From Gammaproteobacteria bacterium (lineage in GTDB: Bacteria; Pseudomonadota; Gammaproteobacteria; Enterobacterales; Kangiellaceae): a stretch of 64,000 nt of DNA. The position numbers and the translations under genes are program-made. Under the pieces are notes generated by a model. The model was not told the DNA's origin, did no database searches, and saw nothing but the letters and a program-made list of their open reading frames with translations. Location: NCBI GenBank assembly GCA_013373375.1, contig JABXHY010000034.1, positions 1-64,000 of the forward strand. The letters run 5' to 3'. Below, piece by piece: positions 9,309 through 18,114 of the stretch. Numbering within the stretch: position 1 is the stretch's first letter; each line of letters opens with the position of its first letter.

Positions 9309-9910
9309 TGGTATCTCCGATGTGTCATCGCAGAGCCAATTCCAAACAGCATACATATAGCTGAGAAAACCCAGAATATACTGAAGGTTGGAATTACCTT
9401 ATAAAATTGTAAAAAACCAATTGAGATGCAGCCAATAGCGGTCCATCCGAGCGCAAATAAACACGACTCCATAAAAATTCGCAGCTGCAACTCATCCATT
9501 TCTTTTACCAAAGTTTGGATTGCTCTTAACATTAAGAAGCAAGGAGTGACCGGAAGTAGAGCGATTAACGCATGCCAAACAGTGCTATCGGAAAGTTTTA
9601 ATAAAAAATGGCTAGCGACTATCGCGATTACATATAACAGGAACGCGACAATCATTCGCTTCGAATAACGTTTAAATTTCGGCTCAATGATCCCTTCGTC
9701 TGACTCGGTTTGCCGTTTCATAAGTGACTGACCGATTCCGGCAAAAAAGAAACCAATGAATACCATGTAAACCGCTAACCAGCTCGCTAGCCAGCTATTC
9801 GTAAATAATTGTGAACCAGGTAACCCAAAAGCCAGTGCAATCAAATTGATGGTCGTCACCACCAATAAGCCGCTGCCACCAATGATTAAAAGTGAATTCT
9901 TCTGTGTCAT
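9305..9910 (-). CDS. Multi-span membrane protein paired with XRE regulator
   Basis: A 201-residue integral membrane protein of unknown function. About six hydrophobic segments are visible: around 8-28, 42-62, 88-108, 112-128, 147-167 and 175-193. A charged cytoplasmic loop (about 64-86, KRQTESDEGIIEPKFKRYSK) follows the second span. It is the first gene of a unit with the XRE regulator (4-base overlap) and the 17-residue peptide. No enzymatic motif is seen. The pairing suggests a membrane stress or signalling module, but that is inference. Confidence 0.85.
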   Translation of the reverse strand: MTQKNSLLIIGGSGLLVVTTINLIALAFGLPGSQLFTNSWLASWLAVYMVFIGFFFAGIGQSLMKRQTESDEGIIEPKFKRYSKRMIVAFLLYVIAIVASHFLLKLSDSTVWHALIALLPVTPCFLMLRAIQTLVKEMDELQLRIFMESCLFALGWTAIGCISIGFLQFYKVIPTFSIFWVFSAICMLFGIGSAMTHRRYQ

Positions 9911-9925
9911 GATAAGTTAACCTTC

Positions 9926-9962
9926 TTTGTCATAATGTAATGCTTACTTTACATTTGACAAA
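9926..9962. promoter_or_regulatory. Large palindrome upstream of the membrane protein/XRE operon
   Basis: Centred at 9944: outer arms TTTGTCA / TGACAAA (9926-9932, 9956-9962) and inner arms ATGTAA / TTACAT. It sits 16-52 bases upstream of the first ATG of the operon. A related copy (CATAATGGAGTGCTAGC, 9985-10001, versus CATAATGTAATGCTTAC, 9931-9947) lies 54 bases away, suggesting two binding sites. Confidence 0.5.
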
Positions 9963-10165
9963 CCTTTTGGTCAAGCTTGCTTTACATAATGGAGTGCTAG
10001 CTTGTCATTTGGCAAAAGATTCTACACAAAGTCTTAATTTTACTGGGGCTACCACTGAGTATTTAATGCTGTTGCATGCACAGGCGTTGCAGGCACTTGG
10101 GGAAGCTGAACAAGGCCAGTTAGAAAAATTTCCAAGTTTTTAGATAGTTGAATGAGCTGAAAGGC

Positions 10166-10195
10166 GAGAAAAAGGCATTCATCGAGAATGCCTTT
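10166..10195 (-). terminator. Terminator of the SDR gene
   Basis: Stem AAAGGCATTC / GAATGCCTTT with a 5-base loop. Read leftward it is followed by TTTTTCTC, as expected for a terminator 13 bases beyond the stop of the reductase gene. Confidence 0.75.
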
Positions 10196-10207
10196 GACAA
10201 GCAAATA

Positions 10208-10966
10208 CTAGAGTCTGAGTGCACCGTCAATTTCAAGCACGCGACCAGAAATATAGTCGTTTTCTAAAATGAATTGGACTGTTTGAGCAATGTTGTCGGG
10301 TTTGCCCATTGTACCAAGAGGTATAGATTGTTTTATTTTGTCGAGCACTTGCGGTTTGATCGCCTGAGTCATCTCGGTTTCAATAAATCCAGGAGCGATA
10401 GCAACAGAACGAATGTTGTAACGTGCTAACTCTTTTGCCCATGTGGTTGTTAACGCTGCAACTCCTGCTTTTGCGGCTGCGTAATTGCTTTGTCCAACAT
10501 TTCCGTGACGCGAAATCGAAGAGATATTGATGATGACACCTGCGTTGTCGGCCACCATGTACTTAGCCGCTTCTCGACCGCACAAAAACACACCAGTCAA
10601 ATTAACGTCGATAACTTGCTGCCAGTCAGACAGCGACATGGTCGCTAAAACTTGATTGTCTTTTGCTTTCACCAATAAATGATCACGAGTGATGCCTGCG
10701 TTATTAACTAGCGCATCAATGCAACCAAACGCATCGTGAATAGCCTCAAAAGTGGATTCAACTGCTGCCTCATCGGTAATGTTGCACAGGTAAGTTTCGA
10801 CTTTGCCTGCGCTATCTTGGAGCGATGCTGCTGCATCCCGCAAAGTGTCTTCTGAAACGTCAATAATGGCTAAATTAGCGCCTTTTTCTTTTAGTCGGCT
10901 TGCAATTGAAAACCCTAATCCTCTGGCGCCGCCAGTAATAACAACAGTTTTATCGGTTAAATTCAT
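10208..10966 (-). CDS. SDR-family oxidoreductase, FabG-like 3-oxoacyl-ACP reductase
   Basis: A classical short-chain dehydrogenase/reductase of 252 residues. The NAD(P) site is TGGARGLG (11-18), followed by NNAG (88-91), and the catalytic tetrad is Asn122, Ser150, Tyr162 and Lys166 (in YAAAK). The sequence is closest in style to FabG, which reduces 3-oxoacyl-ACP in fatty-acid synthesis. The gene stands alone, away from fab genes, so its substrate could be another 3-oxoacyl compound. The start ATG follows AGGTAGTAGGT. An AT-rich dyad upstream may be operator or promoter. Confidence 0.88.
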   Translation of the reverse strand: MNLTDKTVVITGGARGLGFSIASRLKEKGANLAIIDVSEDTLRDAAASLQDSAGKVETYLCNITDEAAVESTFEAIHDAFGCIDALVNNAGITRDHLLVKAKDNQVLATMSLSDWQQVIDVNLTGVFLCGREAAKYMVADNAGVIINISSISRHGNVGQSNYAAAKAGVAALTTTWAKELARYNIRSVAIAPGFIETEMTQAIKPQVLDKIKQSIPLGTMGKPDNIAQTVQFILENDYISGRVLEIDGALRL

Positions 10967-10993
10967 ACCTACTACCTATTGTGCAGTGCAATA

Positions 10994-11010
10994 TAATATA
11001 GCTTATATTA
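10994..11010 (-). promoter_or_regulatory. AT-rich dyad upstream of the SDR gene
   Basis: TAATATA-GCT-TATATTA, a perfect 7-base inverted repeat about 30 bases before the reductase start. It probably overlaps the promoter -10 region, and could be an operator or simply AT-rich promoter DNA. Confidence 0.3.
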
Positions 11011-11133
11011 GCGGGTATTTTCTAAATAATAAAGGTGAAATAGGTCATTATTGGTGAATTTTTAAACGGGCTAAGTTCGATTTATTCAATGCTATGAAAA
11101 GCGGAAGAGTTAAACAGAGTTGTATATATAAGC

Positions 11134-11156
11134 TAGGCCTCATTTGATGAGGCCTA
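11134..11156 (-). terminator. Hairpin after the DPP III-like gene
   Basis: Perfect 10-base stem TAGGCCTCAT / ATGAGGCCTA with a TTG-type 3-base loop, just beyond the stop of the peptidase gene. The sequence following on the minus strand is AT-rich rather than a pure T tract. Confidence 0.55.
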
Positions 11157-11176
11157 TGAAGTGTTCTGTGATCAGG

Positions 11177-12919
11177 TTATTTAATCCCAAGCTCTGATTT
11201 GCCTTGGTTGAAAACTATGTCGACCGGAATATTCGCGGCGGTCAGTTTATCCAGTTGCAGTTTAAGTTCAGCAGTGATGGTGCCTTTTGTTTGCAATAAC
11301 TGAGAAGCCCTCTCATAGTCGCCATTTCCTTGAATGGTCAGTAGAAGGTTAGATAAATCGCCAATAGCCTTGGTCATTTTTTCGAAGTTCACTTTGAAGC
11401 GGCCCGTTTCTGGCTCAATTTCGAAAGCTCCCGCTTCTTTAAAAAAGTTAAATCGAACCATGTTAGCTCGACCATGGGCTGAGGAAGCTCCAAATCGAAC
11501 TGAGCGAAATATTCCGGCTAGGAAGGTAACATAATTGTCCATTAATTTGCCTTCGGTAATTTCTCCTTTCTCAAACAGCTCTGAAATCATGTAAAGGCCC
11601 AAAATATCCGCTTTGCCTTCTTCCAAAGGAGAAGCTGTTTCCTTTAGAGCAGTTCGAACCATACCATTGCCGTTGATCGTATTTTTAATGCCCAGTCCAT
11701 GTGCAACTTCATGGAACATAGTGTTACCAAAAAACGCATCGAAAGTAATGAATTGTTGTTGGTCTTCGCTAATAAGTTGTTGTGCAATAGGCACCAATAT
11801 TTTGTCAAATTTTGCCCGCATGGCATTTTTTAACTGTAATCGGCGTGTCCCTTTTGCTAACTGAACTTCTTCATCGTTAGGTAAGTTGATCGCGATAGTT
11901 TTTGAACCTGCATTACTGTGGCCAGCATAATAAACGACATCGTAAGCGTTTAAATCAGCATCCGTACCTGGCATTTCAGCTTTATACTTGTCCTCAACTG
12001 GAAGGCCTTTTTGAAGTTCAGGTAAGAAAGCCGCAAACTTTGCAAGTTTTTTGCTCCACTCGAGATCTTTTACAAGTACATAGGATTCAAAAGCCGTTCG
12101 GTAACCAAACAACATGTCTTCATAGGTTTCAATTGGACCTATGACCACTTCAATAGGATTGGTTTTCATATCCATCCAAGCGAAGTCTGAAGCTTGATAA
12201 TCATTTGACGTAAGCGCTTTTGCTCTTAGTTTTAAGTAATTTTTAAACTCTTCGTTATCCGCTAACTCTGACGCTTTTAACAATAAATCGGAAGCTTGTT
12301 TCAGCTCTTCGCTGAACTTTTCACTATAAGCAACCAACTCAAGATTACCTGATGAATCTCTTTCAACCATGGTATAAAGTTCAGCAAACTTATTGTTTTC
12401 TAACCATTCAGAATGACTTTTTTGCCAAGCTTCATATTCAGCTTTGGTCATATCTTCAGGATAAAAGTTGGCACCAAGAGGTTTTTCTTTAAAGTCTTTA
12501 ATAAAAGGCTTATCCCCATTGAGTCGATCCCAGGGGCCATAGTTAATCTCTGCGAATTTTTTAGTATCTTGTTCTGGAATACGGCTCAGTAGAGTTGACT
12601 TTTTTCCATACGCTTGTCGCCAAAAAAGCTCATCCATAATTTTACTGGCATCGATTAAAACGCCGATGAGTTTTTTCTGATTATCGCTCAAGTGTGATAA
12701 GTCAGTTGTTAATGTGAAGTCTGCATAAATATCAAATCGTTCTTTATTGGAGGCGGTTAATGCTTCAGGAGAACTCGATTGTTTTGACTCTTGAGGCAAG
12801 GAAGACGCTTGCGCTTTTTTATCGGCATCCTCTTGTATGGTTTGATTGTCGACGGGTTTACTACATGCGCTAATACTTAAAACAGCGAAAAGCGCGATAG
12901 TATAACGATAGGCTGTCAT
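11177..12919 (-). CDS. DPP III-like zinc metallopeptidase lipoprotein (M49-related)
   Basis: A 580-residue predicted lipoprotein. The N-terminus MTAYRYTIALFAVLSISAC ends in an I-S-A-C lipobox, so it should be anchored on the envelope. The zinc site is HEVAHG (HExxH form) followed by EEGKAD about 45 residues later, matching the HExx(x)H...EExxAD arrangement of dipeptidyl peptidase III-like (M49) enzymes. Typical DPP III has the six-residue HELLGH; this shorter HExxH form is a variant. A Gly/Asp-rich linker follows the lipid Cys. The ATG at 12919 is preferred over an ATG six codons upstream because AAGGA lies 8 bases before it. The peptide substrate is unknown. Confidence 0.82.
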   Translation of the reverse strand: MTAYRYTIALFAVLSISACSKPVDNQTIQEDADKKAQASSLPQESKQSSSPEALTASNKERFDIYADFTLTTDLSHLSDNQKKLIGVLIDASKIMDELFWRQAYGKKSTLLSRIPEQDTKKFAEINYGPWDRLNGDKPFIKDFKEKPLGANFYPEDMTKAEYEAWQKSHSEWLENNKFAELYTMVERDSSGNLELVAYSEKFSEELKQASDLLLKASELADNEEFKNYLKLRAKALTSNDYQASDFAWMDMKTNPIEVVIGPIETYEDMLFGYRTAFESYVLVKDLEWSKKLAKFAAFLPELQKGLPVEDKYKAEMPGTDADLNAYDVVYYAGHSNAGSKTIAINLPNDEEVQLAKGTRRLQLKNAMRAKFDKILVPIAQQLISEDQQQFITFDAFFGNTMFHEVAHGLGIKNTINGNGMVRTALKETASPLEEGKADILGLYMISELFEKGEITEGKLMDNYVTFLAGIFRSVRFGASSAHGRANMVRFNFFKEAGAFEIEPETGRFKVNFEKMTKAIGDLSNLLLTIQGNGDYERASQLLQTKGTITAELKLQLDKLTAANIPVDIVFNQGKSELGIK

Positions 12920-12994
12920 GGGTTTGTTCCTTATCATTTTTGTTTTTATTACAATTTTTTAAATTACAGTGTTAAGTTTATTAATCGGAAAATA

Positions 12995-13966
12995 TTAAAT
13001 TTCTTCGCGGTTTCTCCACATTAATTTGTCGGGGTAAGGTGCGAAAAATGCATTTTGTTTCAACTCATTTAACTGGAGAGCATTTACTTCTTTTGTAATA
13101 CTGCCATAGAACATGCAGGGATCACTCAGATCTTCAGTGCGATACTTTAACCTTTCCAAAAGTTGAGATAAAGCGACATGGCTAGTGTTATCAAGTTTTT
13201 TCTTGGTAAACTGATTCGGCTGCGCGATAAAGTGTTCAAAAGCAGCTAAGGCTGTTTGAATATCAAAAGGTTGTTGTAATAATTTTGATACCTCAACTAA
13301 ATAGTCATGCTCACACCCTTTATCAACGGTAGATTGAGCCAAAAAAGCACTCAATCTTTCTGATTTGTCGGCATCAATTGATTGAAAAAGCAGCAAATGC
13401 TGGCTATGAAAGCTGGATAAGGCTATTTTTCTATCCAATTGCTTAAAGCTATAAAATCGCCCGAGTGCAAAGCTGCAAGTTAAAAAGCGATGACGTTCTT
13501 CATCAATTGATAGTTTGTTTTCGTCAATCACTGGCACTTGCGGAAATTTTTGTTGGAATAAACGGACAAAATAACCTGAGCCGCTTGCAATTTTTTTTGA
13601 TTCAGTAAAAACGGGTGTGTCAGTTACACCGCAACTGGGTGAGCGACTCTTACTAATGAGTCCAGCTGTGAACTTGTGACGATCAGTTTGTTTTCGAAAA
13701 TACTCCTCCATATCGGCAGAGAAATCCTGAAACGGAGAATCGACTTGCTGTAAACTAATTGTATTAACCGAATGGGGATCTTTGCTGACCATTTGTATTG
13801 GTGCTCTTGGTACAGACATACCACTGCCAACTTCAGGACATATCGAAATTGGCTTAATAAAAGGGGATAATTGATCGACCACAAGTGGAGAGCGTTTATG
13901 TTGACCATCGTAACGCACCTGTTCACCAAGTAAACAACTACTGATTGCGACTTGCGGTTTGATCAT
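12995..13966 (-). CDS. DUF523-DUF1722 fusion protein (YbgA-like)
   Basis: A 323-residue cytoplasmic protein with an N-terminal DUF523 domain (about 5-150; conserved ISSCLLGEQVRYDG, CPEVGSGM and SPSCG cysteine motifs) and a C-terminal DUF1722/YbgA domain (about 190-310). The order is that of many proteobacterial proteins annotated as YbgA-family. Conserved Cys residues suggest metal or Fe-S binding, but the function is not established. It is divergent from the TerB-like gene, with about 50 bases between the starts. Confidence 0.88.
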   Translation of the reverse strand: MIKPQVAISSCLLGEQVRYDGQHKRSPLVVDQLSPFIKPISICPEVGSGMSVPRAPIQMVSKDPHSVNTISLQQVDSPFQDFSADMEEYFRKQTDRHKFTAGLISKSRSPSCGVTDTPVFTESKKIASGSGYFVRLFQQKFPQVPVIDENKLSIDEERHRFLTCSFALGRFYSFKQLDRKIALSSFHSQHLLLFQSIDADKSERLSAFLAQSTVDKGCEHDYLVEVSKLLQQPFDIQTALAAFEHFIAQPNQFTKKKLDNTSHVALSQLLERLKYRTEDLSDPCMFYGSITKEVNALQLNELKQNAFFAPYPDKLMWRNREEI

Positions 13967-14014
13967 AAAAACTACTATATTGTTGACTCAATTGCTAAGA
14001 GTACCACTTAACTT

Positions 14015-14473
14015 ATGTTAGATAAATTACGTTCATTTTTTGATAAATATCTGTCGGTTGAAGAAGCTTCAAAAGAAGACACTGAACACGCCTTGCGTGT
14101 AGCAGCGGCGGTTCTGATGATTGAAGTAATGAAAATGGACTTTGAGATCAAAGATGAAGAACAAGAGCAAATTCTGGCTTTGATTAAGCAGGAGTTCGAA
14201 CTGTCGGATGATGAAGCTAATGCGTTGTATGAAGTTGCGACAGATAAAGCTTTGTTTGCGACGGACTTTCATGAGTTTACGCGACTGCTCAATGATCATT
14301 ACTCACTTGAACAGAAAATAAGACTGATTCGATTACTTTGGAAAGTTGCTTTGGCCGATGGAAAAGTACACGCTTATGAAGAACATCTCATTCGTCGCAT
14401 TTCAGACTTAATGCATTTACGACACAGCGAATATATTCAAGCCAAGTTAGCCGAAGTCCACTCAATGGAATAG
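14015..14473 (+). CDS. TerB-like protein
   Basis: 152 residues forming an all-helical, acidic TerB-type domain (about 20-148): VAAAVLMIEVMKMDFEIKDE and, in a second half with the same D-E pattern, LIRLLWKVALADGKVHAYEE. TerB-like domains have paired acidic motifs thought to bind metal, and are found near membrane or stress functions; a tellurite phenotype should not be assumed. The gene ends 3 bases before the stop of the convergent antiporter gene, so there is no room for a terminator between them. Confidence 0.87.
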   Translation: MLDKLRSFFDKYLSVEEASKEDTEHALRVAAAVLMIEVMKMDFEIKDEEQEQILALIKQEFELSDDEANALYEVATDKALFATDFHEFTRLLNDHYSLEQKIRLIRLLWKVALADGKVHAYEEHLIRRISDLMHLRHSEYIQAKLAEVHSME

Positions 14474-14476
14474 CGA

Positions 14477-16456
14477 TTACCCTCCAACTAGCAGGTTTTC
14501 AGCTCGCTCAATATAATCGGGATCTCCCGACAGTAAGACGATATCACCCAGCTTAAGCTCAAATGAACGGTCGGGTGGCGCATAAGACTCGGCGCCTCGT
14601 TTGACCGCTTCAATTGAAATTTTTTCCGGTAGATTAATATCTTTTATCGGTTTACCAATAGCAAATGCCGAGCCGCTTAATACAACCGCGTGTAACTGTT
14701 CATGATGGGTCTGTAAAACTCTCAGTAAATCCGAGGAGCTACCATGGAAGAAACTTTGCAGTAAGTGATAACGATCGTCGCGTACTTTTTGAATTTCATC
14801 CAATATTGTTTTAAGAGGCAAGCCAAGGCTGTAAAGTACCTGGCCAACCAGCATAAGGCTGCTTTCCAGTGATTCTGGAATAACTTGTGAGGCACCACTG
14901 TGCAGAAAAGTTTCTAAATTACGGTCGTCTTTCGTTCTGACAACCACGGGTATTTCAGGAAAATACTGTCGAGTGCAACTGAGTAAATCGAGCGTTGCTG
15001 AAGGTCGATCGAATGTCACGACTACCAGGCGTGAAGACTCTATACCTGCGGCTACTAAAATACTGCGTCTTCTTGCGTCCCCATAAAACACTTTTTCGCC
15101 TGCGGTTGTGGCTTCTCTCACTCGCATAGGATCCAGATCGAGTACTACAGACGGTATCGATAGCCGATCAAGAAACCGCTTAATAGATTGACCATTTCGA
15201 CCAAAGCCACAAATAACAACATGCTGGCTGAGCTCTTTGGTCGCAGCGGAAATCAACTGTTTACTTGAACTTTGTTGTTTTGCTTCGAGTGTTCTCGGTA
15301 ATAGCTTTCGAGTGATTGATGAGGAATTTCGGATCAAAAATGTTGAAACCAACATGCTCAAAACGCCAACCGACAAGATGATTGATGCTGACAGTTCGTC
15401 AACAATCCCTTTTTGACTTGAGATACCAACGAGAACAAATCCCAGTTCACCTGCATGTGACAGAATTAACGCAGTCTTAAATCCATGAGATGTACTTTCT
15501 TTTAACCAGCGACAAATGAGCCATACGATGCCAAATTTAATAACGATTATAGCGAGCAGCAGCCCGGTGATAAGCCAGAAGTATTGAGCAAGAATTTGCA
15601 GGTTTATTAACGAGCCAATGGTAATGAAAAATAAGCCCAATAAGATATCCCTAAACGGCTTAATTTCTGTTTCTATCTGGTGCTTAAATTGTGACTCTGC
15701 CAGTAGCATTCCGGCCATAAATGCGCCCAACGCCATTGATAATCCTAGCCATTGTGTAAACCAGGATGCGACCAGAGCTACAGTGAGACTGGTCATTACA
15801 AAAAGTTCATCGCTATGACTGCTGGCAACTTCGTAAAAAAGTCGTGGAAGAACCCACTTTCCTGCTGCCAATATGACAAGAAAAGCAAACAGCCCTTTAA
15901 GCAGGGCTAAACCTAAAATAACAGGTAGGTCTTCTCCGCCATGCGAAGCCAACAGGGGCACCAGTATCAGTAGCGGTATCGCAGCCATGTCTTGAAACAA
16001 CAAAGTCGCGATTGATAGAGTGCCGTGACGATGATGAAATTCATTTTGCTCTGATAACTGTTTGGTCACGATGGCAGTCGATGACATGGTGAGGGCTGCT
16101 GACGCAACTAATGCAATGGTCCAGTGAAGGGCGAGACTGATTGATAGCAAATAAAACAGACCAAGAGTAAGACCTACTTGTAAAGAACCCAGACCTAATA
16201 CCTGGGTTCGCATGGAAATGACTTTAGGTAAAGAAAACTCAAGTCCGAGCGTAAATAGCATAAAAACAACGCCGATCTCAGCGACTATGTGGGCGTTAGA
16301 GTCGGGCGCAAAAAACTCAAATCCCATTTGTCCGATGATTAAGCCAATCAATAAATAAGCGAGAATGGTCGGTAACTTTAGTCGACGAAATACTGCTACC
16401 AGCACGACAGACGCGGCCAATGTGAGAAGTAATTGAACGTACACGCTATGATGCAT
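14477..16456 (-). CDS. KefB/KefC-type cation:proton antiporter (CPA2)
   Basis: 659 residues. The N-terminal 380 form a Na+/H+-exchanger domain with about 12 membrane spans (starting VQLLLTLAASVVLVAVFRRL, with the GLEFSLP and GAFMAG motifs). Next is a TrkA-N/RCK nucleotide-binding domain (about 410-525, HVVICGFGRNGQ), then a TrkA-C domain (about 575-655) ending the protein. This is the plan of K+ efflux systems gated by the RCK domain. No kefF/kefG ancillary oxidoreductase gene is adjacent, so glutathione gating cannot be claimed. Confidence 0.93.
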   Translation of the reverse strand: MHHSVYVQLLLTLAASVVLVAVFRRLKLPTILAYLLIGLIIGQMGFEFFAPDSNAHIVAEIGVVFMLFTLGLEFSLPKVISMRTQVLGLGSLQVGLTLGLFYLLSISLALHWTIALVASAALTMSSTAIVTKQLSEQNEFHHRHGTLSIATLLFQDMAAIPLLILVPLLASHGGEDLPVILGLALLKGLFAFLVILAAGKWVLPRLFYEVASSHSDELFVMTSLTVALVASWFTQWLGLSMALGAFMAGMLLAESQFKHQIETEIKPFRDILLGLFFITIGSLINLQILAQYFWLITGLLLAIIVIKFGIVWLICRWLKESTSHGFKTALILSHAGELGFVLVGISSQKGIVDELSASIILSVGVLSMLVSTFLIRNSSSITRKLLPRTLEAKQQSSSKQLISAATKELSQHVVICGFGRNGQSIKRFLDRLSIPSVVLDLDPMRVREATTAGEKVFYGDARRRSILVAAGIESSRLVVVTFDRPSATLDLLSCTRQYFPEIPVVVRTKDDRNLETFLHSGASQVIPESLESSLMLVGQVLYSLGLPLKTILDEIQKVRDDRYHLLQSFFHGSSSDLLRVLQTHHEQLHAVVLSGSAFAIGKPIKDINLPEKISIEAVKRGAESYAPPDRSFELKLGDIVLLSGDPDYIERAENLLVGG

Positions 16457-16626
16457 AGATTCTGAATTCGATTAAGTTATTGGTTTAATTTCAACAGGTT
16501 AGTTAAAGCATAGTTCTTAGAAAGACGAATAGACAATGGTAATTAACAGAAAAGTAGCATTATTCAGCCTCAATTCAGTTTACCAATGTTGAAATAGACC
16601 CTAAGCTTAATAATGGGACAGCAAAT

Positions 16627-17886
16627 ATGAAATCACAACTAACTCTTTCTGCGTTATGTTTAGCCGCGTTGCTCGCGACTGGAGCTTCTGCTGAGCAATC
16701 AAAATCTGCCTTGAACTCAAGTCAAAGTAAAGATAATGCCAAAGTTGAGCAAAGCTTAAAATCAGGCATCGACGCAAATGCTCGATTCGCAAAAAGTGCT
16801 GCGAATAAAACCAACTCAAAAGAAGTGAAAAAAGCGGCCAAACGTGATGGACGCGACTCACAAGTTCTTCAGGTAGTAACTTCTGACGAAGGAGTTGAGG
16901 CCAAGTCCGGCGCAGATAAACCTAAGTTCAATTCTAAATCCACCGAAAGAAAAGTTCGTCCCGAGCAAGTGACTAAGTCGACTCGCTCTCATGAGTTTTG
17001 GGTTTATGACGCTTACAGCTATTTAATCGATGATGCTGATGGTGATGGCTTTTACAGCGAGTTTGAAATTCAATTCGATGCTGACACTATCTATGACTTT
17101 GCTGAACTTTATGCTGTGATGTACATAAGCCGAAATGGTGGTCCCTGGATTGAATATCACGTTACCAATGTATTTGATGTGTTTGGTGAGAGTGGAACTG
17201 ACGATTATTCGGTAACAACGGTTCTGAACTTCGACTACCCAACAGATGAATATGACATCTTGATCGATTTGTACGAGTACGGGTATGCAGGAGTGGTGGC
17301 AACTTACAGTTCAGAAGATGATTTTGACTTAGCTTATTTACCACTAGAAGATCGATTAAATGAAGACGTTTATGACAGTGGTTATTGGTTTTATGACATT
17401 CAATTAGACTTACTTGATGACTTTGATAACGATGGGTTTTATAGCAGTTTCGGTTTAGGTTTTGATATTGACTCAGACTTTCAATCATCAGAAGTTTACG
17501 TTGAAGTGCTTTTCCTAAATGAATTTGATGAGTGGGAATTAGAGTACACCAGTAATGACATCACGATAGAAGGCAACAGTACGCTCGATCGAGTTCAGTT
17601 GGAGTTTGAGTGGAACTCAGGTTATCCAACGGGATATTACGACTTCTTAATTGTGGTTCGAGATGCCTTAAGTAACGAAATATTGACTGAAGCATCTACA
17701 GAGTTTGATGATTTGTATGCGGTGCCTCTTGAGTCGTTGGATCGCGACGATACACCAAATGGAGGTGGTTCGAATAACGGCGGAGGTTCTGGTTCCAGCA
17801 CCAGTTATGAAAGCGGAGGTAGCCTTCCACCTTGGGGATTAGTCATGCTTCTACCAATGCTGTTACTCAGACGCAAAAGCAAATAA
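16627..17886 (+). CDS. Choice-of-anchor H family surface protein with GlyGly-CTERM-like tail
   Basis: A 419-residue exported protein. It has a signal peptide (MKSQLTLSALCLAALLATGASA), a Lys/Ser-rich low-complexity region (about 23-118), then two copies of a roughly 110-residue beta-rich domain: HEFWVYDAYSYLIDDADGDG and, matching it, SGYWFYDIQLDLLDDFDNDG. A Gly/Ser linker then leads to a sorting tail (ESGGSLPPWGLVMLLPM, then LLLRRKSK). The tail has the GlyGly-CTERM plan (Gly motif, membrane span, basic end) processed by rhombosortase in known cases. The repeated DxDxDG-like stretches suggest calcium binding. The domain matches what is called choice-of-anchor H; its role is unknown. A terminator follows. 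Confidence 0.85.
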   Translation: MKSQLTLSALCLAALLATGASAEQSKSALNSSQSKDNAKVEQSLKSGIDANARFAKSAANKTNSKEVKKAAKRDGRDSQVLQVVTSDEGVEAKSGADKPKFNSKSTERKVRPEQVTKSTRSHEFWVYDAYSYLIDDADGDGFYSEFEIQFDADTIYDFAELYAVMYISRNGGPWIEYHVTNVFDVFGESGTDDYSVTTVLNFDYPTDEYDILIDLYEYGYAGVVATYSSEDDFDLAYLPLEDRLNEDVYDSGYWFYDIQLDLLDDFDNDGFYSSFGLGFDIDSDFQSSEVYVEVLFLNEFDEWELEYTSNDITIEGNSTLDRVQLEFEWNSGYPTGYYDFLIVVRDALSNEILTEASTEFDDLYAVPLESLDRDDTPNGGGSNNGGGSGSSTSYESGGSLPPWGLVMLLPMLLLRRKSK

Positions 17887-17912
17887 GCATATCGAATCTT
17901 AACAAACCGACG

Positions 17913-17937
17913 AAAGGCACCTTAATGGTGCCTTTTT
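17913..17937 (+). terminator. Terminator after the choice-of-anchor H gene
   Basis: Stem AAAGGCACC / GGTGCCTTT with a 5-base loop, followed by TTTTT. It separates the surface-protein gene from the ilv operon leader. Confidence 0.88.
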
Positions 17938-18018
17938 CATATAACTAAATTGTATTTCTCTTTTTGATAAAAATAATTAAATCTTACTTTAAGTTTTTCA
18001 ACAGAATAAGAAGTTTCA

Positions 18019-18099
18019 ATGAGCCAATTTATCCAACGCATTATTATTCTCGTAGTCGTGGTCCTCGTCAGAGAACCGCGGGAGTTTTTATTGCGTTAA
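18019..18099 (+). CDS. ilvL: ilv operon leader peptide
   Basis: A 26-codon ORF whose middle is a run of regulatory codons: MSQFIQR, then IIILVVVVLV, then REPREFLLR and stop. Seven codons of the run are Ile or consecutive Val and two are Leu, the composition needed to sense charged tRNAs for all three branched-chain amino acids. A Rho-independent terminator begins 16 bases after the stop. This is the arrangement of the enterobacterial ilvL attenuator: ribosome stalling on Ile/Leu/Val codons would favour an antiterminator and expression of ilvG onward. Confidence 0.9.
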   Translation: MSQFIQRIIILVVVVLVREPREFLLR

Positions 18100-18114
18100 A
18101 AAAAACTTAACGAC

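Noticed and set aside
9940-10143. 67-codon plus-strand ORF beginning in the palindrome upstream of the membrane-protein operon
   Set aside because: No ribosome site, starts inside operator-like repeats, and the product has no recognisable family; more likely chance.
14015-14473. Tellurite-resistance determinant from the TerB-like gene
   Set aside because: No terZACDE genes; TerB-like domains occur widely without this phenotype.
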